A stretch of 64,000 bases of DNA from the NCBI RefSeq assembly GCF_042684265.1, contig NZ_JBHULB010000008.1:124001-188000 (forward strand). Direction: 5' to 3'. The translations under genes were made by a program, and so were the position numbers. The DNA is from Croceitalea marina (GTDB lineage Bacteria; Bacteroidota; Bacteroidia; Flavobacteriales; Flavobacteriaceae). A model generated the notes under the pieces. The model saw only the letters and a list, made by a program, of their open reading frames with translations. It was not told the DNA's origin and did not search any database. Shown here piece after piece: positions 52,913 through 61,564 of this stretch; the first letter of the stretch is position 1, and each line of letters opens with the position of its first letter.

Positions 52913-52920
52913 CAAAGATA
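52913..52920 (-). promoter_or_regulatory. -7 element of fabI (TATCTTTG)
   Basis: An exact TAnnTTTG match on the minus strand, 25 bases before the fabI ATG; -33 not recognised. Confidence 0.4.
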
Positions 52921-52970
52921 ACAATTTGGGTATTGATTTAGTAGCTGTGCGAAACCAAATAATGGTTAGA

Positions 52971-54632
52971 CTAACTATTAGACTCCAACAACTCTCTTGC
53001 ATGGGCTATAGCAGAACTAGAAAGAGATTTTCCTCCTAGCATTTCTGCCAGCTCACTTACCCGCTCTTCTTGGCTTAACCGTTTCATATGCGTTGTAGTG
53101 CTAGCGTCACCTTCTTCTTTAAAAACTTTAAATTGATACACTCCTTTAGACGCCACTTGAGGAAGATGAGTAATAGAGAACACCTGCATGTTTGAACTCA
53201 TTTCTTGCATGATTTCGCCCATTTTATTTGAAATTTCTCCAGAAACCCCAGTATCAATTTCATCGAACATCAAAGTGGGTAAATGTTCATATTCCGCCAA
53301 AATTGATTTTATGGTCAACATTATTCGAGAAAGTTCACCCCCGGAAGCTACCTTCTTTAATTCACCGTAGGTACTGCCCTTATTTGCGGAAAAAAGAAAG
53401 GTAAGTTCATCTTTACCGTTTGGTTTGAAATTTTCTGATGGTGTAATAGCAATTTTAAAGGTCGCCGAGGCCATACCCAAAGCCGCTAGCTTTTCTTGAA
53501 GCAATGATTTTAACTTTGGAATAATAGCATTACGTCTTTCACCAATTTCTTTGGCAATTGCATTTAAAGCAGCTTCACTTTCTGAAACAGTATTTTGCTT
53601 TTCTCTAATTCTAGACTCGATATTAACAGATGCATCAACTTTAAGTTCTAAATCTTCTCTTATTATCAGTAACTCTTCGACAGATGCAACCTGATGTTTT
53701 TTAAACAAGTTATGTAATAATTGTAACTGGTTATTCACTTCTTCTAAGCGCATTGGGTTAGCTTCTACAGTCTCTTGCTGCACTTCTAACTCACTGGCAA
53801 TATCTACAATTTCAATGGCAATTGATTGTACTCTTTCGTTTAACTGCTCGAACTGTTTTCCAAAACCCGTTAATTTTTGGGTTGCTTGCTGCAATTGGGC
53901 AACACTGTTTAGTATGCCTACCTGTTCTGCATTCAAAAGTTGATATGTGCTAGATAATTGCTCGAGTATCGTTTCGACATTATTGAGCTGTTCATACTCC
54001 GTTTCCAAGGTCTCTCGTATTCCAGGTTGCAAAGGAGCACTTTCCAATTCTTTAAATAAGAAACTGTTGTAATCTAGTTCTTTGTCCGCATTGGTTTGAA
54101 AATCAAGCAATTCATTCAATTCTCTTAAGATGCTTTGATGGACTTTTAGTTTTGAAGAATAGTTTTCTAAGTGTTGGGCATTCTCCGCTAGGGCATCGAT
54201 AACTTTCATCTGAAAGTCATTTTCAGTCAAGCGCAAGGTTTGATGCTGAGAATGAACATCTACCAGGCGTTCTCCTAAACCAGAAAGGATATCTAGGGTG
54301 ACAGGTGTATCGTTAATAAAAGCACGAGACTTGCCACTGGGTAATATTTCACGTCTTAAAATTGACTGATTTTCATAATCTAAATCATGAGTCTCAAAGA
54401 ATGAACCCAGATTATAGCGCGCGATTTCAAAAGAAGCCTCGATAATACATTTTTCTTCTTTCTTTTTTAAAGAAGATAAGTCCGCCCTTTTTCCTAAAAC
54501 CAATGAAAGTCCTCCTAAAAGGATAGATTTTCCAGCCCCTGTTTCACCGGTAATGGTAGTAAACCCTTTAGTAAACGAAACGTTTAAATCGTCTATTAAA
54601 GCATAATTTTTTATAGAAAGGTGCGTAAGCAA
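52971..54632 (-). CDS. recN: DNA repair protein RecN
   Basis: A 553-residue SMC-like ATPase that acts early in double-strand break repair. The Walker A motif TTITGETGAGKSILLGGL is near residue 28, a long coiled coil spans about 160-360, and the C-terminal head carries the signature SGGELSRIMLTIK and Walker B TLMFDEIDTGVSG. Length and order are complete. It is the last gene of the DUF6913-dapA-bamD-rpoZ-coaBC-PorD cluster but has its own -7 element, so it can probably be expressed separately. Confidence 0.96.
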   Translation of the reverse strand: MLTHLSIKNYALIDDLNVSFTKGFTTITGETGAGKSILLGGLSLVLGKRADLSSLKKKEEKCIIEASFEIARYNLGSFFETHDLDYENQSILRREILPSGKSRAFINDTPVTLDILSGLGERLVDVHSQHQTLRLTENDFQMKVIDALAENAQHLENYSSKLKVHQSILRELNELLDFQTNADKELDYNSFLFKELESAPLQPGIRETLETEYEQLNNVETILEQLSSTYQLLNAEQVGILNSVAQLQQATQKLTGFGKQFEQLNERVQSIAIEIVDIASELEVQQETVEANPMRLEEVNNQLQLLHNLFKKHQVASVEELLIIREDLELKVDASVNIESRIREKQNTVSESEAALNAIAKEIGERRNAIIPKLKSLLQEKLAALGMASATFKIAITPSENFKPNGKDELTFLFSANKGSTYGELKKVASGGELSRIMLTIKSILAEYEHLPTLMFDEIDTGVSGEISNKMGEIMQEMSSNMQVFSITHLPQVASKGVYQFKVFKEEGDASTTTHMKRLSQEERVSELAEMLGGKSLSSSAIAHARELLESNS

Positions 54633-54651
54633 TGTGTTTTAATTTAGAACG

Positions 54652-54659
54652 CAAAGATA
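54652..54659 (-). promoter_or_regulatory. -7 element of recN (TATCTTTG)
   Basis: An exact TAnnTTTG match on the minus strand ending 19 bases before the recN ATG; the -33 partner is unclear. Confidence 0.4.
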
Positions 54660-54680
54660 TATGTTCTAGGCAAAAAAATA

Positions 54681-55574
54681 CTAGTAGCTTATCTGACTCC
54701 AAGTATTGGAATAAAATGGCGCTACATTATTCAGGGTTTCTTTAAGTTTCACGATATCGACCTTAGGACCATCAGAGAAAATATTTTGAATTTCTTCAGA
54801 TTTAGCGTCAAAAAAGGTTTGAATCAAGAATGCATTAGGTCTTCTTTTGATAAGCGTTTCAAATAAACGCAAACTACCTGAAATCACCTGTTTACCGGTA
54901 CTATTATTGTCTCCTAAAATATCCATACCCTTTCGATGGTAATTGTACATGGCAATGCGATATTCCCTAAAGGTATTAGAAAGTAAATTATCCACTAAAT
55001 CAAAGCGGGTTCTATTATCTTGTGCGGATTGCGACCAACCTGCAAAATTACTGCCTTGAGCCTGGGTGACAATATTCTGTGCTTGTCTATAATAATCGTC
55101 GCCACCTTGTAAAGAAAATGTATCAGCGTCTAAACCTAACATAATATAGACATAATACGAAATCACCCCCACCAAATTAGAATCAAAGCTATTGGTGTTA
55201 AATATTAGGGGTTGAAATTCTTGATACCTAAAGTTGAATGAATTGTCTTTATAATTAAAAATGGGCGTCTCGTATGAAGTATTATAGACCGGTCTAGAAG
55301 ATTGTAATTGTATCGTAGCATCAAAACGGTCACCTTCTCCTTTGGTAATGGTAATGAACATTCTGGAGTTCAACTTTTCGTTTTCTTTAAAAGTACGATT
55401 GGTCCATTTTGTTTTGTTTACAAAATCGTTCAAAGAACGTTCGAGGGTTTTAAACACTTCCGGTCGTGTTTGTAAGACTTGGTCACCGTTTACGGTAATT
55501 TCACAGTTCAACTCTTGACCAATAGCTATGGCCGAAAAAAGTAAACAGTTCAAAAAGAAAAAATATCTACCCAT
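54681..55574 (-). CDS. DUF4835 / PorD-like secretion-system protein
   Basis: A 297-residue secreted protein with a signal peptide (about 1-20, ending in GQ). The mature N-terminus LNCEITVNGDQVLQTRPEVFKTLERSL has the DUF4835 opening, and the family's FNTNSFDSNLVG and LGLDADTFS segments follow. DUF4835 proteins are now often called PorD-like in type IX secretion; that name comes from memory and the exact role is uncertain. The start ATG at 55574 overlaps the coaBC stop by 8 bases, an arrangement conserved in flavobacteria. A further 13 residues upstream are in frame but lie inside coaBC. Confidence 0.82.
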   Translation of the reverse strand: MGRYFFFLNCLLFSAIAIGQELNCEITVNGDQVLQTRPEVFKTLERSLNDFVNKTKWTNRTFKENEKLNSRMFITITKGEGDRFDATIQLQSSRPVYNTSYETPIFNYKDNSFNFRYQEFQPLIFNTNSFDSNLVGVISYYVYIMLGLDADTFSLQGGDDYYRQAQNIVTQAQGSNFAGWSQSAQDNRTRFDLVDNLLSNTFREYRIAMYNYHRKGMDILGDNNSTGKQVISGSLRLFETLIKRRPNAFLIQTFFDAKSEEIQNIFSDGPKVDIVKLKETLNNVAPFYSNTWSQISY

Positions 55575-56772
55575 GAATTCTTGTAATGATTTCTGACCAG
55601 ATGTCTGCGGCAACTTCAGACTTTGTCTTTAATTCAAACGCTTTTACCTTAGAATTCTTATCAATGAAGGTTATTTTATTCGTGGTTCCGCCAAAACCTG
55701 CTCCTTTGTCTTGTAAAGAATTCAAAACAATGGCATCTAAATTTTTACGTTGCAACTTATTTTTCGCGTTTGCCTCTTCATTTTCGGTCTCCAAGGCAAA
55801 ACCGACCAAGTATTGATTTTTCTTTTGCTCGCCCATTGACAACAAAATGTCTTTTGTTCGCACTAAGTCAATCTGCAATCCTTCTCCTTTTTTCTTAATT
55901 TTTTGTTCTGAGATTGATTTAGGGCGATAATCGGCAACGGCAGCTGCACTTATCGCAACTTCTACTTCTGAATAATATTTATGAACTGCATTATACATTT
56001 CTTCAGCAGTCGTAACCCTAATCAATTCAATACCATAGTGCGATACTGATAAGCTTGTTGGACCGGAAATCAAAAAGACCTGAGCACCCAAATCAGCTGC
56101 TCTTTTAGCCAATTCGAAGCCCATAGTACCAGAAGAACGATTTCCTAAAAAACGAACAGGGTCGATGGCCTCATGTGTAGGCCCAGCAGTAATCAAAACT
56201 TTCTTGTTAGATAGCGATAATCCTTCAGCTAGATGCTTTTGCAAAAAAGCAATAATATTTTCCGGTTCGGCCATACGGCCTTCGCCTACCAGTCCACTTG
56301 CCAATTCTCCAGATTCAGCCGGAATCATCACATTTTCAAAATCTTGCAGCTGGTCTAAAGAAGTTTTGGTCGAAGGATGCTTGTACATATCTAAATCCAT
56401 CGCCGGAGCATAATAAACAGGACATTTGGCAGAAAGGTAGGTAGCAAGCAATAGATTATCGCAAGTACCATTTGCCATTTTAGAAAGGGTGTTCGCAGTT
56501 GCCGGGGCAATTAAAAAAACATCTGCCCAGAGACCTAACTCTACATGATTGTTCCATGATATACTTTCGTCGGTTTCATTTACAAAATCGGATAAAACCG
56601 GATTCTTAGAGAGGGTAGAAAGTGTTAGCGGAGAAACAAAAGAGCTGGCGCTTTGGGTCATTACAATTTTGACCGTAGCGCCAGCTTTTATAAGTAATCG
56701 AACAAGAAAGGTTGTTTTATAAGCAGCAATCCCTCCGGTAATACCTAAAAGGACATTTTTACCACTTAACAT
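55567..56772 (-). CDS. coaBC: Bifunctional phosphopantothenoylcysteine decarboxylase/synthetase
   Basis: Two consecutive steps of coenzyme A synthesis in one 401-residue polypeptide. The CoaC flavoprotein half (1-180) has GITGGIAAYK, the active His in SWNNHVEL and PAMDLDMY, a flavobacterial variant of the PAMNxxM motif. The CoaB synthetase half (190-401) has ITAGPTHEAIDPVRFLGNRSSG, AAVADYRP and the lysine-rich KIKKKGEG. It overlaps the PorD-like gene by 8 bases and follows rpoZ by 2 bases. Confidence 0.96.
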   Translation of the reverse strand: MLSGKNVLLGITGGIAAYKTTFLVRLLIKAGATVKIVMTQSASSFVSPLTLSTLSKNPVLSDFVNETDESISWNNHVELGLWADVFLIAPATANTLSKMANGTCDNLLLATYLSAKCPVYYAPAMDLDMYKHPSTKTSLDQLQDFENVMIPAESGELASGLVGEGRMAEPENIIAFLQKHLAEGLSLSNKKVLITAGPTHEAIDPVRFLGNRSSGTMGFELAKRAADLGAQVFLISGPTSLSVSHYGIELIRVTTAEEMYNAVHKYYSEVEVAISAAAVADYRPKSISEQKIKKKGEGLQIDLVRTKDILLSMGEQKKNQYLVGFALETENEEANAKNKLQRKNLDAIVLNSLQDKGAGFGGTTNKITFIDKNSKVKAFELKTKSEVAADIWSEIITRIHG

Positions 56773-56774
56773 AA

Positions 56775-57101
56775 CTATGCGTCTTTCTCAGTGTTTCTAT
56801 AATAAATTTTGTCTTCTAACCATTCGTGAACGGCAAGTGCATGTGGTTTAGGAAGTTTCTCATAGAACTTAGAGACTTCAATCTGCTCTTTGTTTTCAAA
56901 AACTTCTTCTAAACTGTCACTGTAAGTAGCAAACTCTTCTAATTTTTCTAAAAGTTCTTTCTTGATTTCAGAGTTGATTTGAATCGCCCTTTTAGAAGCT
57001 ATAGAAATAGCTTCATATATGTTGTCGGTTTTCTCGTCGAACTCGTTTTTATTATGAGTTACAGTAGTAACCGGAGCTTTGGTGTTTTTTAAATCGTTCA
57101 T
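56775..57101 (-). CDS. rpoZ: RNA polymerase omega subunit
   Basis: A 108-residue protein matching the Bacteroidota form of the omega subunit, which helps assemble and stabilise RNA polymerase. The recognisable core is NIYEAISIASKRAIQINSEIKKELLEKLEEFA (about residues 27-60, quoted here only as its beginning and end: NIYEAISIAS and KLEEFA). The C-terminal tail (ALAVHEWLEDKIYYRN) is typical of the family in this phylum. It sits between bamD and coaBC, as in many flavobacteria, 20 bases after bamD. Confidence 0.85.
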   Translation of the reverse strand: MNDLKNTKAPVTTVTHNKNEFDEKTDNIYEAISIASKRAIQINSEIKKELLEKLEEFATYSDSLEEVFENKEQIEVSKFYEKLPKPHALAVHEWLEDKIYYRNTEKDA

Positions 57102-57121
57102 TTTATTTTCTATTATAAATC

Positions 57122-57940
57122 TTATTTGGCATTCTCTTGAAAGCCTTCTAATTCTTTTGTTATTTTTTCGTAGAGATTTGTAGCCTCTTTGTCATACTTT
57201 GTTTCAGGATAGGATTTCTTTAAGGCATTATAGGCCTCCATTGCTTCTTTCAAACGTTCTTGCATACGCTGCGGTGTACTATTGAACGCCAAGTTAGCTG
57301 AGGCCTTTACCCTATAGTAAAAGGCATCTTCACGATACTCAGAACCTGGGTTATCAGCAATGAAATTATCCAAGGCAGCGATTGCCGAAACCAAGATGGG
57401 GTAATTAAACTCCCCCAACTTATCAAACTGTTTTGCAATCTCTATCTCTTTCTTTTCTTTTTTCGTGGTCAATTCCTGCGCCATGGTGTTAGCATCTGCA
57501 AAAAACTCAGATTCAGGATAGGTATTTATAAACGTTTGCAGTTTACTAAGGGCTTTATCAGTGTCCGTTTGATCCAAGCTATACTTAGGTGACAACTCAT
57601 AATAACTTTTAGCTCCTAAATATGATGCTTCTTGAATTTTATCGCTCTTTGGATAGGATTTAATGAACCTCTCAAATTGGTAACCGGACAAGTAATAATC
57701 TCCCGTTTTGAAATACGTGTTGGCAAAGAAGAACATTACACGTTCTCCTTGGGGTTTACCCACGTATTTAGGTGCAATTTGTTCAAACAGTCTTTTAGCG
57801 CGTTTGTAATCCCCCTCATTATAGAACTTTTCGGCCATATCATATTTAGCCTTAATATCCGTGTTTTTGAGTACCTTTTGGTACTCATTACATGAAACTA
57901 AAAAGATAGCAGAAAAAAGTAAAGGTAAAATAGACCTCAT
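57122..57940 (-). CDS. bamD: Outer membrane assembly lipoprotein BamD
   Basis: A component of the BAM complex that inserts beta-barrel proteins in the outer membrane. 272 residues, lipobox FLVSC, then about five TPR-like helix pairs (AEKFYNEGDYKRAKRLFEQI, SGYQFERFIKSYPKSDKIQEA). The TPR phrase YPESEFFADANTMA and the size fit BamD/YfiO. The ATG at 57940 is preferred over a TTG at 57946, because the TTG overlaps a promoter element. No other Bam subunit gene is in this window. Confidence 0.93.
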   Translation of the reverse strand: MRSILPLLFSAIFLVSCNEYQKVLKNTDIKAKYDMAEKFYNEGDYKRAKRLFEQIAPKYVGKPQGERVMFFFANTYFKTGDYYLSGYQFERFIKSYPKSDKIQEASYLGAKSYYELSPKYSLDQTDTDKALSKLQTFINTYPESEFFADANTMAQELTTKKEKKEIEIAKQFDKLGEFNYPILVSAIAALDNFIADNPGSEYREDAFYYRVKASANLAFNSTPQRMQERLKEAMEAYNALKKSYPETKYDKEATNLYEKITKELEGFQENAK

Positions 57941-57943
57941 TGT

Positions 57944-57975
57944 CAAAAATATTTGGCAAAATTAGTGATTATCAA
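57944..57975 (-). promoter_or_regulatory. bamD promoter abutting the start codon
   Basis: On the minus strand: TTG (complement of 57973-57975), 21-base spacer, TATTTTTG (complement of 57944-57951). The ATG of bamD begins 4 bases after the -7 element, so the transcript would be leaderless or nearly so. Confidence 0.6.
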
Positions 57976-58049
57976 CGGATATAAAAAAAATAGTTGCACG
58001 CACAAACATATGCCCTCAGAAAGGCAATACCAATAGTTTTAGCGAAGAT

Positions 58050-58949
58050 TTAACTATGCGAAACCTCAGCGGTTTCCAAAGTATCTAAAAAGTGCTTGAT
58101 TTTTACCTTTAATTCTGGGCTTGCATCCATCAATGGCAATCTCACATGAGCATCGCATATCCCCAAATGTTCAAATATGGTTTTAATTCCAGCAGGATTA
58201 CCTTCTTCAAAAATTAGATGCATCCCATTGAGAAGGGCATGATGGATTTCATAAGCTGCATCCGAATTGCCTTGCAAACCATACCGAATCAATCTTGAGA
58301 AAGAATTGGGAAGTCCTTGTCCTAAAACTGATATCACCCCTGCCCCACCTGCCAAAACAGTTGGCAAAGCGGTAAAATCATCACCTGAAATCACCATAAA
58401 ATCGGTTGGTTTTTGCTCTAAAATGGCATCTATTTGTACCATATCACCACAAGCCTCTTTTATGGCTATGACATTATTACAATTCCGTGCTATTCTTAGG
58501 GTCGTTTCGGGCAACATATTACTGCCGGTTCTAGAAGGTACATTATAAAGAATTATAGGGATGGGAGATGCCTTGGAAATCGCCTTAAAATGTTGATATA
58601 TGCCTTCTTGCGTAGGTTTATTGTAATAGGGCGAAACAGAAAGTATCGCCGTGAATTCTTCCAAATCGGATTCGGCCAATTCTTCAATAATTGCCCTAGT
58701 ATTATTTCCACCTATACCAACAACCAAGGGCAACCTGCCTGCATTAGCGTTTATAACAGTCTTCTTAACGAGTTCTTTTTCGGTTTTGGACAAGGTTGCA
58801 GATTCTGCCGTGGTTCCTAAAACCACCAAATAATCTATACCTCCAGCAATGCAGTGCTCAACAATACGTTCTAGACCACTAGTGTCTATAGAAAAATCTT
58901 TTTTAAAAGGAGTAACCAATGCCACACCTGTACCCATCAATGCTTCCAT
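58050..58949 (-). CDS. dapA: 4-hydroxy-tetrahydrodipicolinate synthase
   Basis: Condenses pyruvate and aspartate semialdehyde in lysine and diaminopimelate synthesis, feeding peptidoglycan. 299 residues, with all DHDPS landmarks: GTGVALVTPF at the start, GTTAESATLS near 43, ILYNVPSRTGSNM with the catalytic Tyr, and the Schiff-base lysine in VIAIKEACGD. It follows the DUF6913 gene by 2 bases and is separated from bamD by a 109-base region containing the bamD promoter. No other dap gene is near. Confidence 0.96.
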   Translation of the reverse strand: MEALMGTGVALVTPFKKDFSIDTSGLERIVEHCIAGGIDYLVVLGTTAESATLSKTEKELVKKTVINANAGRLPLVVGIGGNNTRAIIEELAESDLEEFTAILSVSPYYNKPTQEGIYQHFKAISKASPIPIILYNVPSRTGSNMLPETTLRIARNCNNVIAIKEACGDMVQIDAILEQKPTDFMVISGDDFTALPTVLAGGAGVISVLGQGLPNSFSRLIRYGLQGNSDAAYEIHHALLNGMHLIFEEGNPAGIKTIFEHLGICDAHVRLPLMDASPELKVKIKHFLDTLETAEVSHS

Positions 58950-58951
58950 TA

Positions 58952-59485
58952 CTATAATTCGTTAAGAACCTTTAAATATTTTTTCAACTCTGCCCTAAAC
59001 ACATCAAAGTTGCTTACAGCGGTATCGAAAATTAAATCATTCAATTTCGTATCCACCGAAGGAAAACCAACTTTTATTCTAGCGTTTGTACGCGCTGTCA
59101 ATAAGTTTAGTACAAGCTTATCATCTGTATAATAATTAATAAGCACATCATACTCCCTATCAACAAACTCTGAAACAAACCCGTTTTCAATTGTACCGTT
59201 CCATCCTAAATCTTTATCAGTGCAAAACTGAATTCCGAATGGCGAATGTGCGGCTTCATCTTTTTTATAGCCAATAATTTTCACCCCATTTGGCTGTAAT
59301 GAAAAATCACTTATCAACTTGTTGAATGCCTCAGGGTCAGGAAATTTATCCATATCAACGATGCATCCTATTGAGGTAACACCAGCTTTTCGACTACTTA
59401 ACGGTTTAGGTTTTTTTAATTCGTCTTCTAAATATTTAAGTCCGGATTTGACTTTAAATTTATCTTGAATTGCCCTGAATATCAT
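58952..59485 (-). CDS. DUF6913 family protein
   Basis: A 177-residue soluble protein resembling the flavobacterial family DUF6913 (function unknown). It starts MIFRAIQDKFKVKSG and contains the conserved DREYDVLINYYTDDKLVLN and ARTNARIKVGFPSVD, which look like a glycosyltransferase-B or nucleotide-binding half-fold, but no catalytic residues are clear. It is placed immediately upstream of dapA (2-base gap), an arrangement I believe is common in flavobacteria, so a link to lysine or cell-wall metabolism is possible. Confidence 0.75.
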   Translation of the reverse strand: MIFRAIQDKFKVKSGLKYLEDELKKPKPLSSRKAGVTSIGCIVDMDKFPDPEAFNKLISDFSLQPNGVKIIGYKKDEAAHSPFGIQFCTDKDLGWNGTIENGFVSEFVDREYDVLINYYTDDKLVLNLLTARTNARIKVGFPSVDTKLNDLIFDTAVSNFDVFRAELKKYLKVLNEL

Positions 59486-59504
59486 TTGAACTTGCGCATT
59501 TACA

Positions 59505-59512
59505 CAAAGGTA
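59505..59512 (-). promoter_or_regulatory. -7 element TACCTTTG of the DUF6913-dapA transcript
   Basis: An exact TAnnTTTG match on the minus strand 19 bases before the DUF6913 ATG. A second -7-like motif (TATCTTTG) lies at 59537-59544. The region 59486-59709 also holds a 7-bp inverted repeat at 59556-59573 and shows no gene. Confidence 0.4.
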
Positions 59513-59709
59513 ATTAATATCCTAGCAATCTATTAGCAAAGATAATTAACAATAATTGTTTAAAAATAAACAATATGTTTTATTTATAACATTGACTCAT
59601 TCATCACTTACTCCCTTTCATACAAGTTTAACTTACAACTACACATTTTTGATATGATTCTGTACGATTATTATTAACTTAAAATTCTTAATTAACAAAG
59701 CATTTGAAT

Positions 59710-60591
59710 ATGGCAGAAGTACCTATTTTTTGGGACCCCAAAGGTATTGAACTCAACCAACTGGGCAAGAAGAGTAAATCTGGAGATCCTGCTGACGGCG
59801 ACACCCCTTATGTTAGAATGCCCATTCGCATGTTGGGCATAGACACCCCAGAAACAAGTTATTTAGGGGGTGAGTCTACCGCAAATACAAAATTGGGTGA
59901 GCTAAAAACCTTTTTGGAAAGCGGCAATTTTGATTCTTGGATAGATTCTGGGTTGAAGGCCCTATTGCTGCCAAAACTTACTAATGCCGGTACTTTACAG
60001 ATTACACAAGGTCTTGCAGCCAAAGAGTTTTTTAGACAGCTCATGAACCAAAGATTACAAAAACCAAACGGAACCAACCGTAGTCTTTTTGTACGATCCG
60101 CAGATGAGCATTTTGATCGTTATGGCAGGCTTCTAGCTTACGTTGCCCCCAGCTATACCAAAACCGAGCTTTCATCGGTTACCGCGGATGAACGAAAAAC
60201 ATTCAATCTTTTATTGTTAGAGTCTGGCTGGGCCTCTTCCATACTAATTTACCCGAATCTGCCAAAGAATTCTGATCTACTTCTGGCGAGGTTAGGAACA
60301 AGAAAGGCCTTTGAAAATAACCTTGGGGCTTGGGCCGATTCTAAAATGCTTACAGCATATGAATACAGAATGTGCATGAAACTGCATCAACAGTGTAAAA
60401 AGGCTAAAGCATCAGAAGGCTTTTTTATTAATGAAAGTAGTTGGGTTCAACGTTATTGTGTTGACATGACCAGCCTAAAAATCTATAATCCGCAACGCTA
60501 CTATAAAGTAAAACCTTATAATCGTTTTTTTATCTGGGGAGATGATGTTAGAAAAGCTGTAGGGGAATTAAATCTGCAGGCCGGAGAGTAA
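59710..60591 (+). CDS. Staphylococcal-nuclease-fold (thermonuclease family) protein without signal peptide
   Basis: A 293-residue protein with an SNase fold in its first 180 residues. The calcium/active-site segment is ADGDTPYVRMPIRMLGIDTPE, carrying the Asp, Asp/Thr, Arg and Glu equivalents, and the second catalytic Arg lies in FDRYGRLLAYV. Between them is an insertion of about 80 helical residues (ELKTFLESGNFDSW and on). No signal peptide or membrane segment is seen, unlike secreted thermonucleases. The C-terminal 70 residues resemble no known domain. I start at ATG 59710; an in-frame TTG lies 6 bases upstream. Confidence 0.8.
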   Translation: MAEVPIFWDPKGIELNQLGKKSKSGDPADGDTPYVRMPIRMLGIDTPETSYLGGESTANTKLGELKTFLESGNFDSWIDSGLKALLLPKLTNAGTLQITQGLAAKEFFRQLMNQRLQKPNGTNRSLFVRSADEHFDRYGRLLAYVAPSYTKTELSSVTADERKTFNLLLLESGWASSILIYPNLPKNSDLLLARLGTRKAFENNLGAWADSKMLTAYEYRMCMKLHQQCKKAKASEGFFINESSWVQRYCVDMTSLKIYNPQRYYKVKPYNRFFIWGDDVRKAVGELNLQAGE

Positions 60592-60615
60592 ATTTTAGCT
60601 ACCGAGAACATTAAA

Positions 60616-60915
60616 TCATTTCGATAAAAGTGATTCTATAATTTCCTTAATTTCATCTTGAATAGATAGGCTAGGAAATGGTTTGCCAGCCAGCCTATAC
60701 CAGTAATCGGCATTAAACTTGTCACCTTCTGCGCGGTGTAGATGAGCATGAATCCAACTACCTATCGGAGCATGAAGGTCTTGGGCAATATCATGAGATG
60801 CTTCCCAATCATTATTTGAGGCATACCAAAGAGCTTGTAGTGCCAAAGGCCATTCTGTATCCGGCATTTCTTCGGTCAATGTTCTTGTAAAATCATCGTA
60901 ATTCTGAGGTGTCAT
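60616..60915 (-). CDS. Small conserved protein of unknown function
   Basis: A 99-residue acidic, helical protein. The pattern WPLALQALWYASNNDWEASHDIAQD...IGSWIHAHLHRAEGD...YWYRLAGKP (given here in pieces) suggests a two-helix repeat like a single TPR/Sel1 unit. Similar small proteins occur singly in many proteobacteria and bacteroidetes with no assigned function. It follows the M23 peptidase on the same strand by 9 bases, so it may share its transcript. Confidence 0.6.
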   Translation of the reverse strand: MTPQNYDDFTRTLTEEMPDTEWPLALQALWYASNNDWEASHDIAQDLHAPIGSWIHAHLHRAEGDKFNADYWYRLAGKPFPSLSIQDEIKEIIESLLSK

Positions 60916-60924
60916 TTTATAAAG

Positions 60925-61506
60925 TTAAGGCCGTAACCAAATATCAGGATTCAAATAAAATATTTTTTTCCAGCCTTGCACTGCATTATCGTCCCATAAG
61001 GCAAAATAAGGAAAGGGCGTCGTAATGGCGTAATGTAGATGTGGTGGCTTGCCCTTCGCGTTTCCGGTATCGCCAACGGCACCAATAACCGAACCTCTTT
61101 TCAAAGGTTTCAGAGGAAAAGTTTCAATTCTATCTAAATGCGCATAGTAATGAAATCGCCACTTGGGGCCTAGAACCATAACGGACTTCCCTCCTTTTCC
61201 ACCGTCAAAGGTATACACTACAATTCCGTTAGTAGATGCTACAACTGGTGTTCCTTTTTCCGCAAAAATGTCAATTCCCTTATGCGTAATAGAACTCCCC
61301 CACGGGTAGGCCCAAAAAGATTTTTCATCCCAACTTTTTAAATCGGCGTTCTCTACGGGAATTATCATTTTCTGAGGCACCGCAAAACCCAAAAGTAAAA
61401 TGAGCATCGGCGCCCAAAACCATTTTTTAAAATAACGATAGCGTACTAAAAAGGCAAAGCTTGATAGTAGTACATACCAAAATCTTCTTGTCGTGTTTGT
61501 AATCAT
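60925..61506 (-). CDS. M23 family metallopeptidase, membrane-anchored
   Basis: A 193-residue peptidase with an N-terminal hydrophobic anchor (about 30-48, WFWAPMLILLLGFAV). The M23 domain occupies about 75-185: HKGIDIFAEKGTPVVA (first zinc His and Asp), FHYYAHLDRI and the final HLHYAI with the catalytic His. It would cut peptidoglycan at the outer face of the inner membrane. It differs from the M23 gene at 2804 in being membrane-anchored and smaller. Confidence 0.88.
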   Translation of the reverse strand: MITNTTRRFWYVLLSSFAFLVRYRYFKKWFWAPMLILLLGFAVPQKMIIPVENADLKSWDEKSFWAYPWGSSITHKGIDIFAEKGTPVVASTNGIVVYTFDGGKGGKSVMVLGPKWRFHYYAHLDRIETFPLKPLKRGSVIGAVGDTGNAKGKPPHLHYAITTPFPYFALWDDNAVQGWKKIFYLNPDIWLRP

Positions 61507-61564
61507 TTACGGTTGAAGGCTATTTTCATTTCAACTTCAAAAATCTTTCTCTAAATTAGGCGAT

